25,324 nucleotides of DNA from Actinomycetes bacterium (GTDB taxonomy: Bacteria; Actinomycetota; Actinomycetes; Actinomycetales; Cellulomonadaceae), in the NCBI GenBank assembly GCA_023424135.1, contig JAFAEH010000230.1, positions 1-25,324 of the forward strand, read 5' to 3'. This document shows, piece after piece, positions 1-7,049 of this stretch. The first letter of the stretch is position 1. The number at the start of each line of letters is the position of its first letter. A program made the position numbers and the translations under genes. The notes under the pieces are model-generated. The model had not been told where the DNA came from, made no database searches, and saw only the letters and a program-made list of their open reading frames with translations.

Positions 1-616
1 GGTCGCGGGCGAGCCGGCGCGCGATCCCGACGTGGCTCTGCGCCGCGCGCGCCGCCACGTGCGCGGCGCGCGGGTCGGCGCCGTCGCGCCGGACCAGCAG
101 GTCGGCGACGGCATCGACGGGCGGCACGCGCAGACCCACGGAACGGCTGCGTGAGCGGATCGTGACGAGCACGTCCTCGGGGCTCGGCGCGCACAGCAGC
201 CACACCGTGCGCTCCGGCGGCTCCTCCACGGCCTTGAGCAGCACGTTCGCGCTCTGGTCGTTGAACCGGTCGGCGTCCTCGACGACGATGACGCGCCAGC
301 GCCCCTGCGAGGGCGAGCGCTGCGCGAGCTCGACCAGCGGGCGCGTCGTGTCGACGCGGATGAACACCCCCTCGGTCGCGACGAACGTGACGTCGGGGTG
401 CGTCGCGCCCAGCACGGTCGTGCACGCGTGGCACGTGCCGCAGCCACCCCGCTCGCACTGCAGCGCCGCGGCGAACGCGCGCGCGGCGTTGGAGCGGCCG
501 GACCCGGGTGGGCCGGTGAGCAGCCACGCGTGCGTCATCGCCGACGGGTCCTCGACCGCGTGGCGCAGCACCGCGACGGCCGGCTCCTGGCCGACCAGGT
601 CGTCCCAGACGCTCAC
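1..616 (-). CDS. holB: DNA polymerase III subunit delta' (clamp loader), 5' part only
   Basis: The reverse strand is open from a GTG at 616 to the window edge, giving the first ~205 residues; the stop lies outside. Visible are a P-loop GPPGSGRS (residues 35-42), four zinc-type cysteines (C54, C59, C62, C65), a Walker-B-like VVEDAD (111-116), an AVEEPP stretch (129-134) and an SRS triplet at the position of the clamp-loader SRC motif (155-157). These features, in this order, are typical of delta'/tau subunits. Arg replaces the P-loop Lys, which fits delta', a subunit that does not hydrolyse ATP. The protein would act in the replisome to load the beta clamp. The start overlaps the tmk stop by four bases (GTGA), so the two genes are probably translationally coupled. 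The tmk-holB order is common in actinobacteria. Identity is confident; the C-terminal half cannot be seen. Confidence 0.93.
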   Translation of the reverse strand, partial: MSVWDDLVGQEPAVAVLRHAVEDPSAMTHAWLLTGPPGSGRSNAARAFAAALQCERGGCGTCHACTTVLGATHPDVTFVATEGVFIRVDTTRPLVELAQRSPSQGRWRVIVVEDADRFNDQSANVLLKAVEEPPERTVWLLCAPSPEDVLVTIRSRSRSVGLRVPPVDAVADLLVRRDGADPRAAHVAARAAQSHVGIARRLARD

Positions 617-1323
617 GGTGCGCCCGCCCCGGCGGCGTCCCGCGCGGGCGTCGGGGTGCCGGGTGCCAGCAGTGGCTCGACCCGCGCCCGGACCTGCGCC
701 GCGAGCTCCTCGGCCGGGCGTGACGCGTCGAGCACGAGCCAGCGCGCGGGGTCGGCGGCGGCCCGGTCGAGGAACGCGGCGCGCGTGCGACGGTGGAACT
801 CGTCGCCCGCGGACTCGAGCCGGTCGGGGTCGCCCGTCAGGCGCGCGAGGCCGACGGCGGGGTCGAGGTCGAGCAGCACGGTGACGTCCGGCAGCAGCCC
901 CTGCACGGCCCACAGCGACAGCCGCTCCACCTCCTGCGCGCCCAGGTCCCGGCCCGTCCCCTGGTACGCGACGGACGAGTCGAGGTAGCGGTCCGTCAGC
1001 ACGACCGCCCCGCGGTCCAGCGCGGGGCGCACGAGCGAGGCGACGTGGTGCGCGCGGTCCGCCGCGTACAGCAGGGCCTCGGTGCGGGGATCGAGGTCCT
1101 CGCCGTGCAGGATCGCCTGGCGCAGCTCGCGCCCCAGCGACGTCCCGCCGGGCTCGCGCGTCACGACGACCTCACGGCCCAGCGCCGTCAGGTGGTGCCC
1201 CAGCAGCGCCACCTGGGTCGACTTGCCGGCCCCGTCACCGCCCTCGAAGGACACGAACAGGCCCGCACGCCCGGACGGCGCGGCGGTGGGCGCGTCGGAC
1301 GCGACGACGGGGTCGGAGCTCAC
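613..1323 (-). CDS. tmk: Thymidylate kinase (dTMP kinase)
   Basis: The 236-residue protein phosphorylates dTMP to dTDP with ATP in the cytosol. The P-loop GGDGAGKST lies at residues 28-36. It is followed by TREPGGT, the LTDRY motif of the DR(Y/H) signature, and a GDPDRLE segment in the LID region, all usual for bacterial Tmk. The P-loop comes about 20 residues later than in most homologues because of a Ser/Ala/Pro-rich N-terminus. The GTG at 1323 is chosen because a TANNNT hexamer (TAGCCT) lies exactly six bases upstream and no Shine-Dalgarno sequence is visible, which fits leaderless initiation. The C-terminus, rich in Pro, Ala and Thr, ends in the four-base overlap with holB. It is separated from the upstream oxidoreductase gene by 46 bp. 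Confidence 0.95.
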   Translation of the reverse strand: MSSDPVVASDAPTAAPSGRAGLFVSFEGGDGAGKSTQVALLGHHLTALGREVVVTREPGGTSLGRELRQAILHGEDLDPRTEALLYAADRAHHVASLVRPALDRGAVVLTDRYLDSSVAYQGTGRDLGAQEVERLSLWAVQGLLPDVTVLLDLDPAVGLARLTGDPDRLESAGDEFHRRTRAAFLDRAAADPARWLVLDASRPAEELAAQVRARVEPLLAPGTPTPARDAAGAGAP

Positions 1324-1329
1324 GGCGCC

Positions 1330-1335
1330 AGGCTA
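1330..1335 (-). promoter_or_regulatory. Candidate -10 element for leaderless tmk
   Basis: On the minus strand TAGCCT matches the actinobacterial -10 pattern TANNNT. It ends six bases before the GTG of tmk, so transcription could start at the start codon itself. No convincing -35 is seen. The same arrangement occurs before three other genes in the window. Confidence 0.4.
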
Positions 1336-1369
1336 GCCGCCGCGACCCACAGGCCCGCGACGGACGTCG

Positions 1370-2383
1370 TCAGGCCCCCTGCTCACCGGGGTACACGACA
1401 CCGACCTGGCGGCGGATCTCGTCCATCGTCGTCAGGACGTCGAGCGTGTCCTGCCAGGACATCAGCGGGCTCTCGGTGTCGCCGTCGGCGACGCGTCGCG
1501 CGACCTCCGCGGCCTCGTACTGCAGGCCCCGCGGCGCCGGCTGCTCGAAGGTCCACTCGCGACCGTCGCGGCGGGCCAGCCGGAACGACGTCGGCGCGTA
1601 GAACGAGCCCGCGACCCGGATGTACCCCTCGGTGCCGGAGATCGACGACGTCGTCGGCGTCTTGGCCCACAGCGTCGTGTTCAACGTCGCCAGCGTGCCC
1701 TGCCCGTACTCCAGGACCGTCGAGATCTGCCCGTCGACGCCGGTGCTGGTGAGCTGCCCGTAGGCGTGCACGCCCGTGGGCGCACCGAGGAAGTCGTGCG
1801 CCCACGCGACCGGGTACACGCCCAGGTCCAGCAGGGCACCGCCCGCGAGCGCCGGGTCGTACAACCGGTGCGCGGGGTCGAACGCGAAGAACTGCCCGTG
1901 GTCGGCGCGGATGTTGACGATGTCACCGATCTCGCCCGCGTCGATCACCTGGTGCAGCGCGGCGACGTGCGGCAGGAACCGCGTCCACATCGCCTCCATG
2001 ACGAACACGCCGGCCTCGCGCGCCGCGTCGAAGATCTCCTGCGCCTCGGCGACGTTGCGCGTGAACGCCTTCTCGACGAGCACGTGCTTGCCGGCGCGGA
2101 TCGCGAGCAGCGCGTGGTCGCGGTGCTCGCTGTGCGGCGTCGCGACGTACACCGCGTCGACCTGCTTGTCCTCGACGAGGTCGCGGTAGCCGACGTGCGT
2201 CGTCGGGATGCCGTGCGCCGTGGCGAACCGCTCGGCCCGGTCGCGGTTGCGCGACCCGACGGCGACGAGCTGCGCCCGGGTGAACTCGCGCACGGAGTTC
2301 GCGAACTGGCTGGCGATGCCGCCGGCACCGATGATGCCCCAGCGGATCGGCGGTGCGGTACGGGGGTCCTCGGTGCGAGCCAT
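1370..2383 (-). CDS. Gfo/Idh/MocA-family NAD(P)-dependent oxidoreductase
   Basis: The 337-residue protein has an N-terminal Rossmann fold with GAGGIA at residues 19-24 and an EKAFT motif at 104-108. The latter is the EKP-type motif carrying the conserved Lys; Ala in place of Pro occurs in the subgroup that includes trans-dihydrodiol dehydrogenases. A DLGVYP motif (186-191) carries the Asp and Tyr of the family's C-terminal domain. Members oxidise or reduce sugars, inositols and diols, and the substrate cannot be read here. The ATG at 2383 is preferred over an in-frame TTG at 2392 because a TANNNT hexamer lies seven bases before the ATG. It is divergent from gldA across 116 bp, so the two polyol/sugar-type dehydrogenases may share control; that is inference. 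Confidence 0.88.
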   Translation of the reverse strand: MARTEDPRTAPPIRWGIIGAGGIASQFANSVREFTRAQLVAVGSRNRDRAERFATAHGIPTTHVGYRDLVEDKQVDAVYVATPHSEHRDHALLAIRAGKHVLVEKAFTRNVAEAQEIFDAAREAGVFVMEAMWTRFLPHVAALHQVIDAGEIGDIVNIRADHGQFFAFDPAHRLYDPALAGGALLDLGVYPVAWAHDFLGAPTGVHAYGQLTSTGVDGQISTVLEYGQGTLATLNTTLWAKTPTTSSISGTEGYIRVAGSFYAPTSFRLARRDGREWTFEQPAPRGLQYEAAEVARRVADGDTESPLMSWQDTLDVLTTMDEIRRQVGVVYPGEQGA

Positions 2384-2390
2384 GGCGACC

Positions 2391-2396
2391 AACCTA
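2391..2396 (-). promoter_or_regulatory. Candidate -10 element for the Gfo/Idh gene
   Basis: TAGGTT on the minus strand lies seven bases upstream of the ATG, with a TTACCG hexamer 18 bases further upstream as a possible -35. This suggests a leaderless transcript. The same divergent intergenic region (2384-2499) holds TAGCGT at 2435-2440 on the plus strand, a possible -10 for gldA. Confidence 0.4.
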
Positions 2397-2499
2397 GCGT
2401 CCGTGGGCGACGTGCGGTAAGCGCGCCCGCTCCGTAGCGTGGCACCCGGGTCGCCCGTCGTCCCGACCGGCGGGGCGCGCGCCGCCCGGGGAGGCCACC

Positions 2500-3654
2500 A
2501 TGTCCCAGCCCGCCGCCGACGTGCCCGTGCGCACGCTCATCGCACCCCTGCGCTACGTGCAGGGACGCGGTGCGATCACCCGGCTCGGCGAGTTCGTCCG
2601 GCACGTCGGCACGGCACCGCTCGTCGTGGCCGACGACGCGGTCTGGGGGTTCGCGGGGGACGCCGTGACGTCGTCGTTCGAGGCCGCGTCGCTGCGCGTC
2701 GAGCGCGACGGGTTCGGCACGTACGCGACGGCGGCGGCGGTCGACCGCATCGCCGAGCGCATCGAGGAGAGCGGCGCGGACGTCGTCGTCGGGGTCGGCG
2801 GCGGGTCGGTGATCGACGCAGTGAAGGCCGCCGGGTACCTGCGGGACGTGCGCTGGGTCTCGGTCCCGACGGTCGCGTCGACCGACGCCCCGTGCTCGGC
2901 GCTGTCGGTGATCTACACCGAGGACGGCGGCTTCGAGGAGTACCGGTTCTTCCCCCGCAACCCGGACCTCGTGCTGGTCGACACCCAGGTCGTCGCGAAC
3001 GCGCCGGTGCGCTTCCTGGTCGCGGGCGTCGGGGACGCGCTCGCGACGTGGGTCGAGGCGCGCGCCGTCGCGCGCACGGACGCGACGACGATGGCCGGCG
3101 GGCTGCCCACCGCGACGGGCACGTCGCTCGCGCGCCTGTCGTGGGACCTGCTGTGGGAGAACGCGCTGCCCGCCGTCGCAGCGGTCCGCGACCACCTGGT
3201 GACACCGGCCGTGGAGAAGGTCGTCGAGGCGAACACGCTGCTGTCCGGTCTGGGCTTCGAGTCCGGCGGGCTGGCCGCGGCGCACGCGGTGCACAACGGC
3301 CTGACGGCGGTGCCGCAGACGCACGGGCTGACGCACGGCGAGAAGGTCAACGTCGGGACGCTCACCCAGCTCGTCCTCGAGGGTGCGCCGTCGGACGAGG
3401 TCGGGGCGTTCGTCGAGTTCACGACGCGGGTGGGCCTGCCGAACACCCTCACCGAGGTGGGGCTGTCCGTCGACGACGTCGAGGACCTCACGACCGTCGC
3501 CCGCGCCGCGACCGCCGAGGGCGAGACGATCCACGCCATGCCGTTCGACGTGCGGGTCCCGGACCTCGTGGACGCGCTGCGCTCGATCGAGGCCCTCTCG
3601 AGGGACATCCGCTCCCGCGCAGGGCTCCCAGCCCCGGTCCCCCACCGGCACTGA
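2500..3654 (+). CDS. gldA: Glycerol dehydrogenase (iron/zinc-containing alcohol dehydrogenase family)
   Basis: The 384-residue protein oxidises glycerol to dihydroxyacetone with NAD+ in the cytosol. The nucleotide-binding turn GVGGGS is at residues 98-103. Metal ligands known from Geobacillus and E. coli GldA are present as D179 (in GVGDALATW), H262 (in AAAHAVHNG) and H279 (in LTHGEK). The ESGGLAAAHAVHNGLTA block is very close to classical GldA, which separates it from sn-glycerol-1-phosphate dehydrogenases. The ATG at 2500 follows GGGGAGG at 2488-2494 with a five-base gap. No dihydroxyacetone kinase is nearby, so the fate of the product is unknown. The stop codon is followed after three bases by a large palindrome shared with the convergent fgd gene. 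A related diol or amino-alcohol substrate is possible. Confidence 0.9.
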   Translation: MSQPAADVPVRTLIAPLRYVQGRGAITRLGEFVRHVGTAPLVVADDAVWGFAGDAVTSSFEAASLRVERDGFGTYATAAAVDRIAERIEESGADVVVGVGGGSVIDAVKAAGYLRDVRWVSVPTVASTDAPCSALSVIYTEDGGFEEYRFFPRNPDLVLVDTQVVANAPVRFLVAGVGDALATWVEARAVARTDATTMAGGLPTATGTSLARLSWDLLWENALPAVAAVRDHLVTPAVEKVVEANTLLSGLGFESGGLAAAHAVHNGLTAVPQTHGLTHGEKVNVGTLTQLVLEGAPSDEVGAFVEFTTRVGLPNTLTEVGLSVDDVEDLTTVARAATAEGETIHAMPFDVRVPDLVDALRSIEALSRDIRSRAGLPAPVPHRH

Positions 3655-3657
3655 CCG

Positions 3658-3713
3658 CGACCCCGTCATCCGTCACGGGACGGGCGTCCATCCCGTGACG
3701 GATGACGGGGTCG
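3658..3713. terminator. Palindromic repeat copy 1; likely bidirectional terminator
   Basis: Arms at 3658-3680 and 3691-3713 pair perfectly over 23 bp around a 10-nt loop. The core arm is GACCCCGTCATCCGTCACGG, the same sequence as in the copies at 15923 and 17055. It lies between the convergent stops of gldA (3654) and fgd (3719), so it could end transcripts from both sides. There is no T-run, which is usual for actinobacterial hairpin terminators. Confidence 0.75.
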
Positions 3714-3718
3714 TGCGC

Positions 3719-4735
3719 TCACAGCGCGCGCAGGCGGGGGGCCAGGTCCCGCTCGCACAGCTCGAGGAAGCGGCGCTGGTCGTGGCCCGGTGCGTGCAGG
3801 ACGAGGTGGTCGAGACCCGCCTCGACGTACGGGCGCACCGCCTCGACGACCTGGTTCGGGTCGGAGCCGACGATCCACCGCGACGCGATCTGCTCGATCG
3901 GCAGCGCGTCCGCCGCGCGCTCCATCTCCACCGGGTCGGTGATGTCGTGCTTCTGCTCCTTGCTGAGCGCCAACGGCGCCCAGAACCGGGTGTTCTCCAG
4001 GGCGCGGTGCGGGTCCGGGTCGTAGGACACCTTGATCTCGATCATCCGGTCGACGTCGTCCAGCGACCGCCCGGCGCCCTCGGCGCCCTCGCGCACCGCC
4101 GGCAGCAGCTTCTCGGTGTACAGGTCCATGCCCTTGCCGGACGTGCAGATGAACCCGTCGCCGGCGCGACCCGCGTAGCGCGCGACGACCGGGCCACCGG
4201 CCGCGACGTACACCGGCACGCCCCCCTCGGGACGGTCGTACACCGACGCGTCGTGCGTCGAGTAGTACTCCCCCTGGAAGCTCACCCGCTCCTCGCGCCA
4301 CAGCGCGCGCATCAGCTCGACCGCCTCGCGCAGCCGCGCGAACCGCTCCTTGAACTCGGGCCACGTCTGCTCACCCGCACCGCGGAAGCCCGTCGCGACC
4401 TCGTTCAGCGCCTCGCCCGTGCCGACACCGAGGAACACCCGCCCCGGGTACAGCACACCGAGGGTCGCGAACGCCTGCGCCAGGACCGCCGGGTTGTACC
4501 GGAAGGTCGGCGTCATGACGCTCGTGCCGATCCGGATCGTGCTCGTGCGCTCACCCACGGCAGCCAGCCACGCGAGCGACGACGGCGCGTGCCCGCCCTC
4601 GTGCCGCCACGGCTGGAAGTGGTCGCTCACCGCGACGCTCTCCATGCCGTGCGCCTCGGCCGCCACCGCGAGCTCGACGAGCTCACGCGGGCCGAACTGC
4701 TCCGCCGACGCCTTGTACCCCACTCGAACCGTCAC
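3719..4735 (-). CDS. fgd: F420-dependent glucose-6-phosphate dehydrogenase
   Basis: The 338-residue luciferase-like TIM-barrel protein oxidises glucose-6-phosphate to 6-phosphogluconolactone and reduces coenzyme F420 to F420H2. The sequence tracks mycobacterial Fgd1 almost throughout: GYKASAEQF near the N-terminus, SDHFQPWRH, GVGTGEALNE, AGDGFICTSGKG and HAPGHDQRRFLELCERDLA. Catalytic or cofactor residues known from M. tuberculosis Fgd1 correspond to E12, H39, W43 and E108. A short insertion (GFRGAGEQ) precedes WPEFKERF. The GTG at 4735 is chosen because it gives the family N-terminus and follows GGAGGAAAGG. Its presence implies that the cell makes F420. It is divergent from the PucR regulator across 116 bp and convergent with gldA. 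F420H2 from this enzyme could serve the two LLM enzymes of the nearby operon; that link is inferred. Confidence 0.95.
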   Translation of the reverse strand: MTVRVGYKASAEQFGPRELVELAVAAEAHGMESVAVSDHFQPWRHEGGHAPSSLAWLAAVGERTSTIRIGTSVMTPTFRYNPAVLAQAFATLGVLYPGRVFLGVGTGEALNEVATGFRGAGEQTWPEFKERFARLREAVELMRALWREERVSFQGEYYSTHDASVYDRPEGGVPVYVAAGGPVVARYAGRAGDGFICTSGKGMDLYTEKLLPAVREGAEGAGRSLDDVDRMIEIKVSYDPDPHRALENTRFWAPLALSKEQKHDITDPVEMERAADALPIEQIASRWIVGSDPNQVVEAVRPYVEAGLDHLVLHAPGHDQRRFLELCERDLAPRLRAL

Positions 4736-4741
4736 GTCGTC

Positions 4742-4751
4742 CCTTTCCTCC
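4742..4751 (-). promoter_or_regulatory. Ribosome binding site of fgd
   Basis: The minus strand reads GGAGGAAAGG, six bases before the GTG at 4735. This selects that GTG over an upstream in-frame start at 4834, which would overlap the divergent promoter region. Confidence 0.7.
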
Positions 4752-4816
4752 GGATGTGTCGTCGACCCTGCCTGCTGATGCGGCGCCGCGCGAGCGGTCC
4801 ACGCCGCGACGCGACC

Positions 4817-4822
4817 TACGGT
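4817..4822 (+). promoter_or_regulatory. Candidate -10 element of the PucR-type regulator gene
   Basis: TACGGT fits TANNNT. A start about seven bases later would give a 5' leader of roughly 23 nt containing GGGGAGG before the ATG at 4852. An out-of-frame GTG also lies at 4829, so a start there would not give this protein. Confidence 0.4.
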
Positions 4823-4851
4823 GGTCCCGTGCACCCACGGGGAGGGCGCGG

Positions 4852-6093
4852 ATGAGCCGCGACGCCGATGCGGGGATCTCCCGTGTCGCGCGTGCCATGC
4901 TGCGCGAGTTCGACGACCTGATGACGCTCATCACGAGCCGCATCCAGACCGCCGTGCCCAGCTACTCCGAGCTGCTGCTCGACCGCAACGACCTCGCCGA
5001 ACGCAACCGCGAGTACGTGCTCGTCGTGCTGACGTGCCTCCTGGAGGGCCGCGAACCAAGTGTCACCGAGCTCGAGCGCAGTGCACGCAACGGTGAGCGC
5101 CGCGCCCTGCAGGGCGTCTCGCAGGTCGCCGTCATGCAGTCGTTCCGGACGGCGGAGCGTGCACTCGGCGAGGAGTTCAACGGCTGGTCCACCCGCCTGC
5201 AGGTGCGCCACACGACCGCGCGCCGGGGGATGACCGCGCTCGTCTCGCACCTTGACGCGCTCGAGCACGCGATGCTCGAGGCCTACGACGCGATGGCCCG
5301 GCGCGTGAGCGCCGAGGAGCTGCTCAGCGAGCCCGCGCTCTTCCACCGCCTCGTCGCGGGCGACAGCGTCGACGCGGCGGACGTCGAGCGGCTCGCGACG
5401 ATCCTCGGCGTCGACGACCCCGACGGCACGGTGTTCGTCGCCGTGGCCGTCGCCCCCGTCGGCGGAGGCGACCACATGGCGGTCGAGCGGCTGCGTCACC
5501 ACGTCGGCGCCCGGCTCGCGCCGGCACTGCGGGTCCCGATGCTGTCCGGGACCGTGGAGCAGGGCGGCCGGCACGTCGCGCTGCTCGCACTGCCGTGGCC
5601 GCACGACCGCGACGGGCTGGTCCGCGACCTGTCGGCGGCGCTGCGCACGCCGCGGCTGCGCGAGCCCGCGCACGCCGCCACCGGTGAGCCCCGGACCGGC
5701 CTGAGCCAGCTCGGCTCGTCGTGCCGGCAGGCGGTGTCCGCGCTCGGGGCCACCGCGGACACCGTCACCGGGGGCGAGGTCGTGCGGTACGCCGACGTGC
5801 TGCTCGAGGTCCTGGTCCGTCGCGAGCCGCTGCTGATGCGCCAGCTCGTGGACCGGTACCTCGGCGCGCTCGACGGGCACCCCGACCTGCTCGGCACGCT
5901 GCGCGCGTACGTCGAGCACGACCTCGCGCTGTCGCCCACCGCCGACGCCCTCACCGTGCACAAGAACACCGTGGTCTACCGGCTGCGGCGCGTCGAGGAG
6001 CTGACCGGCCTGGACCTGCGGCGCGCGGTCGACGTCGCACGCGCGGTGCTCGCCCTGCAGGCGCACGACGTGCACGGTTCCCGCCGCGGCTAG
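4852..6093 (+). CDS. PucR/CdaR-type transcriptional regulator
   Basis: The 413-residue protein has an all-helical N-terminal half (about residues 10-150) resembling the RsbRD-type N-terminal domain often found in actinobacterial PucR proteins. A GGDEF-like middle region follows. The C-terminal helix-turn-helix near residues 350-405 carries the characteristic HKNTVVYRLRRVEELTGLDL. Such regulators commonly control catabolic genes for purines, amino acids or diacids. The ATG at 4852 follows GGGGAGG; a longer in-frame start at 4756 would run into the promoter region. The gene is divergent from fgd and its stop overlaps the stop of the last operon gene (CTAG, 6090-6093). By position it is the likely regulator of fgd, of the LLM/M24/ABC operon, or of both. 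The effector is unknown. Confidence 0.88.
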   Translation: MSRDADAGISRVARAMLREFDDLMTLITSRIQTAVPSYSELLLDRNDLAERNREYVLVVLTCLLEGREPSVTELERSARNGERRALQGVSQVAVMQSFRTAERALGEEFNGWSTRLQVRHTTARRGMTALVSHLDALEHAMLEAYDAMARRVSAEELLSEPALFHRLVAGDSVDAADVERLATILGVDDPDGTVFVAVAVAPVGGGDHMAVERLRHHVGARLAPALRVPMLSGTVEQGGRHVALLALPWPHDRDGLVRDLSAALRTPRLREPAHAATGEPRTGLSQLGSSCRQAVSALGATADTVTGGEVVRYADVLLEVLVRREPLLMRQLVDRYLGALDGHPDLLGTLRAYVEHDLALSPTADALTVHKNTVVYRLRRVEELTGLDLRRAVDVARAVLALQAHDVHGSRRG

Positions 6094-7049
6094 CGCAGCC
6101 CCGCACGGGACGCGACGTCCACGAGCGAGGTGACGAGGCGGTCGGGGTCGGCGGTGCCGTCGTCGATGACGACGAGCGAGTCGAGCCCGGCGTCGCGGTG
6201 CGCACGGACGACCGCCGCCGCGTCGTCCGGCGTGCCGGACACCGTGACCTTCCCGACGGTCGCGTCGTCGACGAGGTCGGCACCGGGGCGTCCCGCGAGC
6301 AGCCGCTCGCGCAGCGCGGAGGCGAGCACGGCGTCGACCCCGGCACACGCGGTGATCGGCGACGCACCGTGCATCCCCAGGAAGCGGGCCGTGTGCTCCC
6401 GCAGCTGCGCACGCGCCGTCGCGCGGTCGTCCGCGACGGCGAACGACGCGTACGCGGTGGTCCGCAGGGGTCCGTGCTCGGCCCGCACCCACGCGACGTA
6501 CGCGGGCGAGGACAGCACGGACAGCATGACCCCGTCCGCGTGCGCGCCGCACGCCGCGAGGGCACGCGGCCCCTTCACGCCCCACACGAGCGGGACGGGC
6601 TGCTCCGGGACCGCCTCGAGCCGGCAGTCCAGCGCGTCGCCCAGCACGTCCTCGCGGACGTGCTCACCGCGCAGCAGCCGGCGCAGCACGTCCGTGTAGC
6701 GGGTCAGCACCGACACCGGACGCTCGTAGGGGATGCCGAGCCGCCCCTGCATCCACGCCGCGTTGCTCGCCCCCAGGCCGACGACGGCCCGTCCCTGCGC
6801 GACCTCGGCGAGCGCGAGCGACTCCATCGCGGTCAGGGCGACGTGCCTCGTCCACGGGTTGACCACGCCGAGCCCGACCCCGACCCGCTCGGTCGCCGCC
6901 GCCATCGCACCGGCGACCGCGAACGCACCCCGCTCCAGGTAGTCCTCGCTGACCCAGACCTCGTCGAGGCCGGCGTCCTCCGCGAGCCGGGCCAGCCGCA
7001 CCGCGTCCGCGGCGCTGCGCCGGCCCGACGGCGCGACGCCGAGCCTCAC
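6090..7049 (-). CDS. LLM-class flavin/F420-dependent oxidoreductase (Mer-like), last operon gene
   Basis: The 319-residue protein shows the luciferase-like fold: LGVAPSGRR at the N-terminus, WVSEDY after strand 2, LGVVNPWTRH, a VVGLGASN motif and WGVKGPRALAACGAHADGVML. The pattern is closest to 5,10-methylenetetrahydromethanopterin-reductase-like (Mer) members, many of which use F420 rather than FMN; the cofactor is not proven by sequence. The GTG start overlaps the stop of the PLP-enzyme gene by four bases (GTGA), so translation is coupled. It is the promoter-distal gene of the nine-gene operon. Its stop shares the CTAG palindrome with the convergent regulator gene. A redox step on the imported compound is the likely role; the substrate is unknown. 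Confidence 0.85.
   Translation of the reverse strand: MRLGVAPSGRRSAADAVRLARLAEDAGLDEVWVSEDYLERGAFAVAGAMAAATERVGVGLGVVNPWTRHVALTAMESLALAEVAQGRAVVGLGASNAAWMQGRLGIPYERPVSVLTRYTDVLRRLLRGEHVREDVLGDALDCRLEAVPEQPVPLVWGVKGPRALAACGAHADGVMLSVLSSPAYVAWVRAEHGPLRTTAYASFAVADDRATARAQLREHTARFLGMHGASPITACAGVDAVLASALRERLLAGRPGADLVDDATVGKVTVSGTPDDAAAVVRAHRDAGLDSLVVIDDGTADPDRLVTSLVDVASRAGLR

Noticed and set aside
1..616. Defective holB because the P-loop has Arg instead of Lys and SRS instead of SRC
   Set aside because: A non-functional P-loop is normal for delta' subunits, and the frame is intact to the window edge.
4816..6585. Long open frame on the minus strand opposite the PucR-type gene
   Set aside because: It is antisense to two well-supported genes, has Arg/Gly-rich composition without any recognisable domain, and no start signals. 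Such frames are expected in DNA of this GC content.
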